From contig CM042030.1 in NCBI GenBank assembly GCA_023525975.1, positions 34,032,350-34,096,349 on the forward strand: a stretch of 64,000 nt of DNA, written 5' to 3'. The position numbers were made by a program, and so were the translations under genes. The notes beneath the pieces are model-generated. The model was not told the origin of the DNA and made no database searches. It was given only the letters and a program-made list of their open reading frames with translations. This DNA comes from Smallanthus sonchifolius (taxonomy: Eukaryota; Streptophyta; Magnoliopsida; Asterales; Asteraceae). Each line of letters starts with the position of its first letter. The stretch's first letter is position 1. This document shows, in pieces, positions 33,501 to 45,510 of this stretch.

Positions 33501-35089
33501 ACATGAGGCAAAGGAGATGGTTAGAGCTATTGAAAGACTATGACTGTGAAATATTGTACCATCCAGGCAAGGCAAATGTTGTGGCTGACGCTTTAAGTAG
33601 AAAGGAAGAATCGGCACCTATCCGGATCAAAGCGTGTCAGCTGATTATAACACCAGATTTGATGGGCGAAATAACAAAGGCACAAGATGAAGCACTGTTA
33701 GAAAGAAATGTGAAACGGGAAAGAATAGTAGGACAACAAGGGAACTTAAGTGAAAATACATACGGTGTACGAACTAGGTTTGGCCGGATGTGGATACCTA
33801 AGATTGGCGAGCTTAGAGCCAAAATACTCGATGAGGCCCATAAGTCTCGTTATTCTATCCACCCCGGGACAAACAAAATGTATCAAGACTTGAAGAAAGA
33901 GTACTGGTGGCCTGGCATGAAGAATGATGTGACTGAATACGTGAGCAAGTGCTTAACGTGTTCACTAGTTAAAGCCGAGCACCAGAAACCATGCGGTAAA
34001 ATGCAACCTTTACCTATACCAGAATGGAAGTGGGAAGAGATCGCAATGGACTTCATTACCAAGCTACCGCGAACAGCTAAAGGCAATGATACCATTTGGG
34101 TGATCGTCGACCGTTTGACGAAAAGTGCTCACTTCCTGCCCATACGTGAGTCTTCTTCGTCAGAAAGACTAGCAGAAGTATTTATCAAGGAGATTGTGAG
34201 CAGACATGGTATGCCGCTGTCGATTGTGTCCGACAGGGATACTAGATTCACGTCAAGGTTTTGGAGGAAATTCAACGAAGCAATGGGCACTAGACTGAAC
34301 ATCAGCACTGCTTACCACCCTCAAACCGATGGCCAATCTGAAAGGACCATTCAGACCTTGGAGGACATGCTCCGAGCCTGTATCATTGACTTCGGTGGGA
34401 GTTGGGACAGCCATCTACCATTGGCAGAATTTTCATATAACAACAGCTATCACACGACTATTGGCATGCCGCCATTTGAAATGTTATATGGGAGAAAATG
34501 CAGAACCCCGGTTTGTTGGGGGGAAATTGGGCAGAAGGATTTTGCAAGTCTCGAAGTGGTCAAAGCAACTTCTGAAAAATTTGATCAAATCAAGGCTCGA
34601 ATGAAAGCCGCAAAGGACAGACAAAAATCATACGCGGACAAGAGAAGAAGGGACTTAGAGTTTCAAGTGGGGGACATGGTACTATTGAAAGTATCACCAT
34701 GGAAAGGAATCATCCGATTCAGAAAGCGTGGCAAACTGAGTCCAAGGTTCGTCGGACCTTTCAAGATCTTAGCGAGAGTGGGTCAAGTTGCTTACAGACT
34801 CGACCTACCTGTTGAGCTTAGTGGAATACACCCTACGTTCCACGTGTCACACTTACGCAAATGCCTAGCCGACGACACAGCTCACATACCCTACGACGAT
34901 ATCGAAGTGGATAATAGTCTGAATTATGTAGAGGAACCAATAGCTATTCTTGACCGAGCTGAAAAACGACTACGCAATAAATCGATCCCTTTAATCAAAG
35001 TACAATGGAAGCATAGAAAAGGGTCGGAAGCTACATGGGAAAAAGAAGACGAGATGAGGGGACTATACCCTCAATTGTTTGACGTATAA
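30521..35089 (+). pseudogene. D gag-pol polyprotein, one stop and two motif lesions
   Basis: The frame runs from ATG 30521 to TAA 35087 and is broken only by a TAG at 30743-30745. The R/G-rich start is followed by Gag helices (TLEWIERMN, EALGWWRNI) and three knuckles (31510-31665); the second has Tyr for its first Cys. Protease has FDSSAS at 31820-31837, Ser for the catalytic-loop Gly. RT runs from about 32376 with FIDDIL at 32826. RNase H has DASGQGLG. Integrase has H-x7-H, CLTC and D, D-35-E (MDF, SDRD, SERT). A chromodomain-like tail (PIAILDR, TWEKEDEMRGLYPQLF) ends it. Enzymatic sites of RT and IN look complete. The length of about 1520 codons is normal for this clade. Confidence 0.95.
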
Positions 35090-35113
35090 ATAGTTTCGAG
35101 GACGAAACCTCTT

Positions 35114-35128
35114 TAAGGAGGGTAGACT
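35114..35128 (+). other. Polypurine tract of D
   Basis: TAAGGAGGGTAGACT directly before the 3' LTR start TGTAACATT, preceded by the usual GAGGACGAAAC motif of this group. Confidence 0.85.
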
Positions 35129-37031
35129 TGTAACATTCCGAAAATAGTAAAATAAGTAAATAAAATACGATGGAGATTTAAACGTCCTAAAGCGAAATAA
35201 GAACGGATGGGCTTGGGCTCGGCTCTAACGGGCCGAGGGAAGCCCAGGTATAAAAGGGGCAAGGCAGCCCACTAACTCATTTCACCCTCACTTGCACCAT
35301 CTTAGAGAGAGAAAGGGAGCCCAGGTCTAGAGAGAGAAAGTCGACGGATCGTCACGAGATTTAAGGAGCACGTTACTACTGAGATCGTGAGCAAAACCTC
35401 CGGATCAGAATTCCAATCCAGGTAATGACTCGATCATAATATGAGTTCTTGTTCATTTTTGGGGTTTCTCGAGTTTTAGCTAAATAGGTGATGTTTTTAC
35501 GGATGAAACTTGATAATAAGCTTAGAAATAGAATCTAGAATGAAAACCGCACGTTTTGATCAAAGAAAATTGTAAGATTAGCATGATCGGATTAACATGC
35601 AAGAATTCCGAAATTTTGGTCCATGAACCAGGTACTGCGTACTTACCAAGTGCGCAGGAAGGAATCCCTGCGTACTTACTAAGTGCGCAGGCAGCAGTCC
35701 CTGCGTACTTACCAAGTACGCAGGAGGAAGACTCCTGCGCACTTACCAAGTGCGCATGAGCAAGTCCCTGCGCACTTACTAAGTGCGCAGGCAGCAGACA
35801 GCAGGCCACAGGTTGGTTAATTAAAGTCAGTAAGTTTAGAATGATCAAACCATTAGAGTCAGGGTTGGGTCTAATGTGTATTTAACTACCTAATCCAGAT
35901 CGGAAGTGATGCTGTTGGGCCTTTGTTTAGGACAACCTGGAGTAGCTCATCAGGTGAGTTCTATGTGCCCCCTTCTATGTTATGTGCAAATGATTTATAA
36001 ATGTTTTGGGGCTGAAGTGTATACACTAAATGAATAAATGTTATAAGTGTCAATGTGATCATACGTATATATATATAATTACTTATATATGTGAAAATGA
36101 ATTATGAATAAAGAATGAATCGTATGATACAAAGAATGAACGAAAGAAGGACATAACGTAAATGAATGAAATCTTGCTTTATATATTATATATTGCATGT
36201 TATGAATGAATGTAAACGTTATGAACCCTTCTATGACAACGGCTACTTCGGTAGACGGACGACCACGTGACTATTTTGCAACCGGGACAAAAACGTTCCT
36301 TCGCAAGCTAGGACGTATGAAAAGGTATTAATGGACGGTCGAAGCAAGCCTTAACTAATGTAGAACGGTTGCATACATAATGGTCACGTGGGAAACGGAT
36401 GCCCTAGGGCAGACGGATAAAAATGACGGACTACGACGGTAGGACGGTAAAGAGCGGACGGACAAAGGTTGCCGGACGAAATTAACGATATGACGGACGG
36501 TTTTCTAGAGCCGGACGGTAATGAAATGGGCTACGACGGTAGTTCTGACTGCGATGTCTTTGTGACATTCGCGACAAGTGTGATGGGTTGATCTCCCTTA
36601 AGATTATGGCCAATATGTGTTCTCTCAATGAAAGTATGTATGTACATATGTATGTACCCTCAATGAATGTTATGTGAGAACAATAAAGTAAAGAATATAT
36701 AAAAGTACGAATACACATTCATTTATTATATTTATGATAAGATAAATGTTATGTGTGAATGTCTTTAATCTAGAACTCACCAGCGTTAGCTGACTTTTAG
36801 TATACATTTCAGGTAACAAAGGAAAGGGTCGTGCGAAGGCGTGATGGTTACCCGACACAAGACTGACATCCCACTTTTGTTGTTAAGAATATGTTATGTT
36901 TTTATTTGTAAAGACTTCCGCTGTTTTGATTATGTAATTGAATGACGAATGTTTTAATTTAAGTTCAGTATTTATGACTATGTTTATGAGTAAATCCAAC
37001 AAGTGAGGTCGCCCGGTTTAGGGGCCTTACA
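35129..37031 (+). repeat. 3' LTR of D
   Basis: 1903 bp; differs from the 5' LTR by about 7 substitutions, mostly transitions, and a 4-bp (TA) contraction. It ends CTTACA followed by AGGAA. Confidence 0.96.
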
Positions 37032-37036
37032 AGGAA

Positions 37037-37611
37037 CCACCGGCCACAAAATAAAACATCAATTTCGAATCCGTTAATATTCAGAATCGGATGAACCAAG
37101 AACACATCCCTAGAATATAAATAAAATCTGAATGCCAAAAACCACAACCCTATAATAGAAATAAAATCTGAATTCTAAAATCACAGCCCTTGAATCATGT
37201 GAACCAAAATCACTTTCGTATTATACTCCAAACAAAAATCGTAAGTCCACCCAGTCAGTTTCAGAAGAACCACAGACCATATATTGGCGTATGGATCTTT
37301 ACAGTGAAATCGAACAGGATGAAAAGCAACCCAAAATCCAAAATTGAACTCACTTATAGGTTTATCTTTGTAAGATATGTGGTCAAGAACAATAAACACA
37401 AAGGAATTTGCAAACATGGATCTTAAATCGAAACTTGAATGAATGCTTGGATTATCTCTTGAATCGTGGTACATAATCAGATAAACCTATTTGTGGATTC
37501 CCACAATCGTTTATGGGATTAGACAAGAGAACTTGCTTGAATGAATCCAGATTTGATGAAGTTTCTATTTAGTTTTGATCGAAGATGGAATAACCGTGCT
37601 TCCCTGGTTGT
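37037..37611. other. Flank between D and the second hAT-like element
   Basis: No gene is supported. On the minus strand this stretch continues, across D, into the leader of the copia gag fragment at 27866-28095. It may therefore be the inner part of a copia LTR into which D inserted. There is a local duplication of a motif with AATAAAATCTGAAT (around 37120-37165). Confidence 0.4.
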
Positions 37612-38253
37612 CAGTGGCAGATCTAGAACAAAAGTTCAGGGGTAACAAAAAATTTTTTTTACCGTACTTTCATGTAAATAAAAAAAAAAAAAAATTGACG
37701 GTACTTTCATGTAAACAAATTTTTTTTACCGTATTTTCATATAAATGAATAAAAAATAATTTATCGTACTTTCATGTAAACAATTTTTTTTTTACGGTAA
37801 CATGCGACTGGCGAGGCAGACAGCGGAGCATCGGAGGGGCTGACTGCGGAGGCGGAGGACCGGGGTTTGGCGGAGGCGGAGGCGGCGCCGGGCGGTGGTC
37901 TCAGCTCAGGTCGAGCGGCTGGTCGAGTGGTCGGTCTCTGGCTCTCACAGTTCCTGCTCTCTCTGTATTTCTTCTTGGTCGGCCGCTTTGATAAGTTGGG
38001 TTTGAGAATTAAGACTTAGAGGTATTGGGTTTTAATAAAAAAATTTAATAAAATGTGGGGACCTGGGGGTAACGTATTGGGTTTTTTTTATAAAATTTGG
38101 ACTTTTTATGAAGTGTTGAGTTTTTAAAAAAATTTGAGAGGTAGCGTAATTTATAACCAGATACATAAATCGTAAAAAACATTTTTTTTACACTTCACGT
38201 AAAAAGTTAAAGGGTAGCGCGGGACCCCTGGCCCAAGGGTAGGTCCACCCCTG
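37612..38253. mobile_element. Second non-autonomous hAT-like element (642 bp)
   Basis: It starts CAGTGGCAGATCTAG, and the reverse complement of its right end is CAGGGGTGGACCTACC, so the termini are imperfect hAT-type inverted repeats. Perfect 8-bp duplications CTGGTTGT flank it (37604-37611 and 38254-38261). The interior has repeated TACCGTACTTTCATGTAAA with T-runs and a GGCGGAGG-rich block, and no transposase. Confidence 0.87.
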
Positions 38254-38261
38254 CTGGTTGT

Positions 38262-39311
38262 TTTGTTTAACAAAAATTGTCTCTGACGTCTCAAGGAAAT
38301 TATACAAAATATATGGGTGCACCAACACATGATATTTAGATGTTAAGCCCATCCCAAATGTAAGCTCATTAGCAAGTTTTAATAAATGGCCCAATTTCAA
38401 ATAATACTTAGGATTAAATCGAGCCCACACTCTTGCGTCACCCAACTCGTTTAATCTCTAACGTTATTTTCTCGATCGATCAGTTAACCCAATATACTAA
38501 AATGTATGTTGATAGCACTAAAATACCAACACACCGTCGCATGTGGCACGGCTTGGGCCACGAGCATTTTCACGACCTCATGAAACCGAAGAATATCAGA
38601 TCAGATTTGGATCCCGATCAATGATCCGATTACACGCGTATAAACAACAAAATTAAATGCAACCATAGGATGTTCAAAGTTATACCTTCAGCAATTAACC
38701 TAATTGGAACACCTTGGTTCAACAAGCGTCACGTTAGATAACACGATCACGAACCCTGCAGCAAAACGTCAAACATATTGGACGCGTGGGAACCTGCGGC
38801 GGCGAAAACGAGCGACGACGGCGACAAAAGCGGCTCACGGCGGTGGCCGACTTGCAACGTCAGATGGAAACTGGAGCAAGGGGGCGCATGTTTTAGGTGG
38901 ATGCAGTCAAACGGTAATTAGGGTTTAGACTTAAAGTTATAATTTGACCATTCTAATTACAGATTGGCCCCTGAGATATTAAGAATTAGTACCCAATTAA
39001 TTAACTCTTTAATTATTTATCCTTGCATTTTATCTGATTACAAAGAATGAGTAAAAACTTAATTCATTAATGTTTAACATTTAAACATTAATCCCCGTAA
39101 ATAATTATTTCTCTAAATAATTAATTCATAATTTCTCTGATAAATATTTCTCTAAATATTTATTTGCCGTTTAATAAATCCGTCCTTCGTGAACTATAAT
39201 ATTTAACAACTAAATACTATTAATTGCTTGTTGCCCAAAGTGTAATTCTTTGGATCGTACCTTGATATTAACGTTGACCTAATTATAGAGCGGACATCAT
39301 ATATCCAACAA
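38262..39311 (-). repeat. Copia LTR of element G (inner/left limit uncertain)
   Basis: The sense start TGTTGGATATATGATG at 39311 follows a polypurine tract, so this is a 3' LTR of a minus-strand copia element. It includes dispersed repeat X (38391-38592). The left limit is unclear: it may continue through the hAT element, 37037-37611 and D to about 28165, where a primer-site-like sequence and a gag start lie. Confidence 0.55.
38391..38592. repeat. Dispersed repeat X, copy 2
   Basis: Matches 25955-26170 on the same strand from GGCCCAATTTC to GAAACCGAAG. Here it lies within probable copia LTR sequence. Confidence 0.7.
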
Positions 39312-39325
39312 TCTCCCACTTGGAC
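39312..39325 (-). other. Polypurine tract of G
   Basis: The sense CCAAGTGGGAGAT directly before TGTTGGATATATG is a standard copia polypurine tract and LTR start. Confidence 0.8.
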
Positions 39326-40201
39326 GATTCATCAATTAATCGGTTCAACGTAGACAGTGGTGGACGCCTAGCTGCATCTCACTGCCTATAGCAAGGCATG
39401 ACGTATTACAATCGTCAAACTATTTCCTTGTGTACAAGTAACTCTTACTTTACCAAGTGTAACAGTCATGGCAAACATATCTATGTATCCTTTCTGTTTA
39501 ACGCATCCATTGAACATGAGACATGGATACAAATCACTTCTCATATGTTGTTCAACTATTCTTGTTCTTGTTCTCAATTCAAAGTGGTCTAAACAAACTA
39601 CTCTTAGTTTGAGCATGGTCATGCGTTTTACACAAGTTCGAATCAACGAGGGCGCCATAATGTCCGGCTCCTTATCAAAGGAGACTAGGAGACCAGAATT
39701 CCTTTGGCCACGTACAACTCTCACTTAACTTCAGATTTACTCCTAATCATACCCTTATTACTACCTATTAAGGTACATCGTTAGATAAGATCAAAGAACA
39801 AACTTTAGTCAGAGTTAGCTCTAATATGTGCCTCGGGTCGAGGATCGATAGATCTTACCATATTCAAAGCATCTCAAGACTTTGATCCATGAAGATAGTT
39901 TTGAAACGAGTTACATCCAATAATCATTCTCTAATGATTATCTGTGAATATGATCTCCAACTACTTGGACTTTCATTCATAATGAACCAACCATCCAATT
40001 CACAATAGTCTTACATTCAGATTGATTTTGATGAATCTGATCGACTATGGACATTTAGAATACAATATCCAAGGATTTCTAAAACGTATAAAATATCAAA
40101 TATATAACATCTATTTAAAATGCATTTAACCATTAAATCAATATAAAATGTCAATGTAACTATATTGTTCGAAAGCACTAAATACTAAAAACTTATCAAA
40201 C
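39326..40201 (-). other. Long 3' untranslated region of copia G
   Basis: About 880 bp between the RNase H stop and the polypurine tract. No coding sequence is supported; the ORFs near 39386-39728 lie on both strands without recognisable motifs. Confidence 0.6.
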
Positions 40202-40285
40202 TCACTGTCTAGCAAATCTAAGACCTATCTTATCAGCATGATCCTCATGTTTAGAATGAGGCATAGGCTTAGTGAACGGGTCCGC
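40202..40285 (-). pseudogene. C-terminal end of copia G RNase H
   Basis: Minus translation gives ADPFTKPMPHSKHEDHADK followed by IGLRFARQ and a TGA at 40202. This is the last part of a Ty1/copia RNase H, following the usual DNIADPFTK block. It is cut at 40285 by the insertion of gypsy F after GCGGA; the rest should lie right of the window. Confidence 0.88.
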
Positions 40286-42605
40286 TGTCACACCCTCAAA
40301 AATCCACCTGCGGGGTTTTACCGAGAGGTGTGTGATAAACCAGGATCTCAGTCATTAGTCATATTAAACGACACTATATGAGTTTAATAAAAACCATTAT
40401 TGTTTAGAGTAAATGCGGAAGCGAAAAGCAAAGTATTTAATGCGCAAAACAAACGCGCTCAAAAACCAAGTTATTGAAAACCAGATAAATAGTTTAAATG
40501 TTTCAAATGTAATAGATTCTCATGCCTAAGAAAACATGTTAAGAAAGTGTGTCAACACTAGGTTGGTGAGTCAACAGGTTTCAATTAATAAAAATGTTTG
40601 CCAGATCATGTACATTCAATATATATCTATAGGTAGCTAACCTATGGTCAAGTTACTAAAGCGCTCGCAACCGAAGCTGACTGTTTTGTGTTTGATGCCT
40701 TCCACCATGTCTATCAACAGTGGTGATGTGTTAGGTCAATATTGCACCCGTTCGACCTCCAGTCGAGTTAGCGCGACTAACGCGGGTGGGGTTTGTCAAA
40801 CCTAGTAGTACTACTAAAGATTAACTCGCTAAATACATATTAAACGGTTCGATGTGTAAGGACTTTCATGATAGAATGTTACGCTAAGTTTAGCAAGTGA
40901 CATATAAGAATTATAATAATCAAATGTTTGAGTCATGTTTTCTCCCCTAGTTTAAAAATAGTAAAGGGGGCCGTGAAACTCACCTGAGATGTGTAGAGTG
41001 TAGTAAATAGCACCACAACGAGAATGCAACGCAACCACAACTAGATTGCAAGTGGACAGTCTACGATCGCCCTAGAATATGATTTATGATTGTTAGGAAC
41101 ACGTAGGAGTATGTGAAAATGATACAGAAAGATCGGACGTTCTAAAACGCACTTATGATTAACGAGTGGAAATCTTGATATCGGGATTAGTAAATCCCTA
41201 GTTTGGTATCTAGTACGGATGTGATATATGTGAAACACAACTAGACACAAGGTAATAATACTAAATAATAATTCATGTGCTTTTGTGAATTAAATAATTG
41301 TATAACTGATATTATAAATAACTATATTATTTTTAAAATGAAAATAACATTTAGAAAAAATTAGAAATTCAATCCCGAGCACACGGGCGTCTTCTGGTAA
41401 CAAATCGTCTTAATATGATAATATAATAATATAGGAATTAATTTTATTTAAAAATATTGTTTAAAAAGTTGCTAAAAAAATAAATGTGGATTGTGGGACT
41501 CGAACCCAGGTCTCTCCCACAACAGCACACAACTCTCACCAGTCCGCCCGCTAGGGTATCGCATACAAAGACTCATTCTGTTTGGTTTTAACATAGAAGT
41601 TCCCTGTGTTCTTCCCCCTATCGCGAACCGATCGAAAACCACCCCTAATCCCACTGAATTCGATCGCGGTTGATCATAAGGACATGGGGGTTTTGTGAAT
41701 TGGTACATTGCGAACTTGTGGGTGTGTTTAATTGCAAAAACATCAAGTCTAAGATCGTTAATTCCTGTATGAAATCACCAAAACCCTAGGTTTTGAACAT
41801 GGAATCGACTTGGCTAAATTCAATAATATTACAAGTTGGATTCATAGGGCTTTCAAAGAGTAGGAGATTGTGAATCTAACCATGTAGTTTAATTGGATTG
41901 AGATTGAGATTGAGTCTAGGTTAGGGTTCGATTAAACCGAATATGCGATGAACCCTAGATTTGGTTCGAGATCAATTCGATTTTCTAAGCCCGAATTATC
42001 TTAGGGCTTTTTTTCTAGGAGTGAAGGCGAGTCTGAGGGTGTGTTTGGCTACCTTAATTTATTCCAAATTGATGGAGATCGACTAAAAGTCAGTCGCGAT
42101 TTCGACGGCTACTCTCCGGCGTCTCCGACTGCGTCTCCGGCCGAATTGGTTTGTGCAAAAGCTTCAGAGAAGTTTGACTAATGTGTGCAAAGTGTTTGAT
42201 TGCAATATGGTAGATCGAATGATCGAATTCGATGGTTTTAGTTAAGGTGTCGATGGTTTCAGTTTCAATGATCTTAATGGGATTAATTTGTAATCATGAT
42301 CGATCAGAAACGTGTGGAAATGATTAGTATGAGGTCGAGATCATCAATGCCATTCAATCCAGTTGTGAATTCGAACGGTTTGGGGGGGGGGTTACGGTTT
42401 TTATTCTGGATCAAAGATGCTTGATTTTGACTTTCAAAAGTCAAACAATTGAGTTTTGGTTAATTACAGAATTAGTCCCTGTAGTTTAGGTGTATGAGTT
42501 TGGGATTATGACAGAATTAGTCCTTGTGGTTTGTACTTAGGTTAATTGAGTTGTAAGATAACGGGGTTTGGGTTAACGAAGTTAACCTGAAATAGTCGTG
42601 TGTCA
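40286..42605 (-). repeat. 3' LTR of F (2.3 kb)
   Basis: Starts TGTCACACCCTC and ends GTGTGTCA, and is repeated at 48353. It contains no supported gene. A tRNA-like stretch lies at 41489-41568 on the minus strand. A G-run is at 42380-42390. A single dyad GGTTAAC-GAA-GTTAACC is at 42570-42586 near the outer sense start. Confidence 0.88.
41489..41568 (-). other. tRNA-like sequence in the F LTR
   Basis: Minus strand: a segment with TACCCTAGCGGGCGGAC, then GGTGAGAG, and a B-box GGTTCGAGTCCC closed by CACAATCCACA. T-arm and B-box are tRNA-like, but the total is longer than a tRNA and the stems are imperfect. It is probably a tRNA relic. Confidence 0.35.
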
Positions 42606-42729
42606 AATCATCCCCTAGTTGAAAGCATTTTCGTCCCGAAAATTAAGTAATGTTGCTAATTTAAAAAATATTCTGGATGTCATATCATCCCCTAGTTGAA
42701 AGAATTTTCATCCCGAAAATTAAGTAATA
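42606..42729 (-). repeat. Duplicated polypurine/terminal region of F
   Basis: A 50-bp block (sense: TTTTCGGGACGAAAA, then CAACTAGGGGATGAT) occurs twice, at about 42602-42652 and 42679-42729, 77 bp apart. The copy next to the LTR serves as the polypurine tract. Confidence 0.8.
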
Positions 42730-42731
42730 CC

Positions 42732-44250
42732 TTATGTGTTCGACGTGGACTTCTTGAAAAGATGAGGATACTTGCACATCATCTGATCCTCGCGCTCCCA
42801 TGTGAATTACGGTCCGTGTTTCGAGTTCCAACGAACTCTGATAATAGGGATTTTACTATGCTTGAGCGTATTAACTTCCCTGTCCATGATTTCGACCGGT
42901 TCTTCAATGAAGCGTAATTGTTCGTCGATTTCTAATTCCTCAAGTGGAACCACGAGTGTCTCATCCCATAGGCATTTCTTTAGGTTTGAGACATGAAATA
43001 CGTTGTATACACCACTAAGGCCTTCAGGTAGGTCCAGTTGGTACGCTACTGAGCCAATTCTCTTCATTATCTTAAACGGTCCAACATAACGAGCATTTAA
43101 CTGACCTCGTTTCCCAAAACGGATTACACCTTTCCATGGTGAAACTTTTAATAGAACCATGCCGCACACTTGAAATTCCAATGGTTTCCGACGTTTATCA
43201 GCATAACTCTTTTGACTGTCACGGGTTGCCGCCGTACGATTTTGAATTTGCACTATTTTCTCTGAAGTTTCGTGCATGAGTTCAGGACCCGTAAGTTGGC
43301 TATCCCCAACTTCAGCCCAACAAATAAGTGATCATCATTTTCGTTCATAGAATGACTCAAACGGTGCTGCCTTGATGCTAGTATGATAGTTGTTATTGTA
43401 GGAGAACTATAATAAAGGCAAATGAGTTTCCCAACTATTACCGAAGTCAATTACACAAGCTCATAACATGTCCTCTAGGGTTTGAATAGTACGTTCAGTC
43501 TGACCATCTGTTTGAGGATGGTATGCTGTGCTCATATCCAGGCGCGTGCCCAGTGCTTTTTGTAATGATTGCCAGAAACGTGAGGTGAATCGTGCGTCTC
43601 GATCAGAAATGATTGAAATTGGCACTCCGTGCCGGAGACTACTTCTTTCAGATAAATACGAGTTAGTTTTTCCATCTTATCAGTTTCTTTGATTGCTAGA
43701 AAATGAGCGGATTTGGTCAAGTGATCTATGATCACCCAGATGGTGTCGCATCCGCTAGGAGTTCGAGGTAGTTTAGTGATTAAGTCCATGGAACTCTGCT
43801 CCCATTTCCACATCGGGTTTTCCGGTTGTTGGAGTAAACTAGACGGCTTTTGGTATTCAACTTTGACCTTCGAGCAGGTCAGGCACTTGCTCACATAGGT
43901 GGCTATATCAGCTTTCATGTTCGTCCACCAATATAGAACCTTCAGTTCATGATTTTATCGGAACCAGGATGAATAGAATAACGAGACTTGTGTTCTTCAT
44001 CCATTACAAGTTCCCTTAAGTTCCCATACACTGGAACACATATTCGCTCTGCGAAATAGTGAATACCATCCGATTTAACCTCAAGTTGTTTTTCCATGCC
44101 ACGCGTGGATTATAATGGTAGGTTTTCTTCTTTTAGGGCTTCGAGTTGAGCATTACGGATTTGATCAGGAAATCCGGTGTGAATAGTGACTTGTAACGCT
44201 TGGACTCGTCTGGGTTTGTTTTCTTTTCGACTTAGAGCATTGGCTACCAC
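42732..44250 (-). pseudogene. F integrase and chromodomain-like tail
   Basis: Sense order: zinc-domain end (YVSKCLTCSKVK), core with MDLITKLP and VIIDHLTKSAHFL, a frameshifted SDRD/E region (43600-43300), then YADKRRKPLEFQV, GPFKIMKRIG, FHVSNLKKCL and PVEIMDRE. A TAA replaces a Glu codon at 42807, after which FTWERED and YPHLF complete the tail. There are several frameshifts between 43250 and 43930. It is the equivalent of D's residues from about 1030 to the end. Confidence 0.82.
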
Positions 44251-44253
44251 GTT

Positions 44254-45510
44254 AGCTTTACCCGGATGATACTTGATAGCACAAATCATTCAAGAGTTCG
44301 ATCCAACGACGTTGTCGCATGTTCAACTCTTTCTGCTCAAAGATGTGCTGAAGACTCTTGTGATCGGTGTAAATGGTGCAGTTGGTACCGTACAGGTAAT
44401 GTCTCCAGATTTTCAGTGCAAACACTACAGCTCCCAACTCTAAATCATGAGTCGTGTAGATCTTCTCATGGATTTTCAACTGACGGGAAGCGTAGGCGAT
44501 AACCTTCTCGCGTTGCATTAACACATAACCAAGACCTTGAATGGAGGCATCGTAATACACTACAAAGTCATCAGTTCCCTCTGGAATAGATAGGATGGGT
44601 GCACTACAGAGTTTGTGCTTCAGCAGTTGAAATGCTGATTCTAGGGTTTCGCTCTAGTTATAAGGTTTACCCTTTTGGGTTAGGGCAGTGATAGGTTGAG
44701 CAATCTTTGAAAATCCTTCTATGAATCGACGGTAGTTGCCAGCCAAACATAGAAATTGTCGCACCTCTGTTGAACTCACCGGTGCTGCCCAATTCTTGAT
44801 GGTTTCTACTTTAGCTCGATCTACATGTATTTCTTTCTCGTTGACCACATGTCCTAAAAATTGAACTTCGCGGATCCAGAAATCGCATTTGGAGAATTTG
44901 GCGTACGACTGCTCTTGGTTCAGCAGTTCAAAAATTAAACGCAGATGCTCCGCATGTTCTTCCTTGCTCTTAGAATAGATGAGGATGTCATCAATGAAAA
45001 TGATGACGAACTGATCAAGGTAAGGTTTACACACTCGGTTCATGAGATCCATGAACACCGCGAGTGCGTTGGTTAGTCCGAATGGCATGACCAAGAACTC
45101 ATAATGGCCGTACCGGGTTCTGAATGCAGTCTTAGAGATGTCTTCGTATCGGACTCTCAGCTGATGATATCATGATCTAAGATCAATCTTTGAACAAAAG
45201 CTTGGCCCTTTAAGTTGATCGAATAGATCGTCAATACGGGGTAGTTGTTAACGATCCTTGACAGTCATTTTGTTCAGCTCACCGCAATCAATGCACATAC
45301 AAAAAGTCCCATCTTTCTTCTTGACGAATAAGACATGGCGATGAGGTAGGTCGGATGAAACCCTTATCCAACAACTCTTGCATTTGTGTGGATAATTCTT
45401 GTAACTCACTAGATGCAAGTCTATACGGTGCTCGAGCAATAGGCGCTGCTCTGGGTGTTAGGTCAATCTGAAATTCGACCTGACGGTGAAGTGGAAGACC
45501 ATGCAAGTCT
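44254..45510 (-). pseudogene. F RT and RNase H
   Basis: RT motifs, right to left: RQVEFQIDLTPRAAPIARAP, KGFIRPTSSP, LFVKKKDG, ELNKMTVK, VMPFGLTNALAVFMD and FIDDILIYSK. RNase H shows YYDASIQGLGYVL, YTDHKSL and ELNMRQRRWIELL. It is frameshifted near 45390, 45240, 45150 and 44650. The RT DD and RNase H Asp residues remain. Confidence 0.83.

Larger units (their letters stand above)
28259..37031 (+). mobile_element. Gypsy element D (Tekay-like chromovirus), complete and young
   Basis: Complete Ty3/gypsy element: LTR 28259-30165, tRNA-iMet primer site, gag-pol 30521-35089, polypurine tract, LTR 35129-37031. It is flanked by AGGAA on both sides (28254-28258 and 37032-37036). The LTRs are nearly identical, with about 7 substitutions and one 4-bp (TA) length change that I can see. 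Gene order PR-RT-RH-IN and a C-terminal chromodomain-like tail place it with chromoviruses. It lacks a functional reading frame by three visible lesions, yet its termini are intact. Trans-mobilisation by relatives is therefore plausible. Confidence 0.97.

Noticed and set aside
38433..38928. Possible host gene fragments
   Set aside because: The first ORF is within dispersed repeat X and the second in LTR sequence. There is no domain, splice structure or conservation pattern.
41491..41708. ORFs in the F LTR around the tRNA-like block
   Set aside because: Both strands are open by chance over a tRNA-like sequence, and there is no protein signature.
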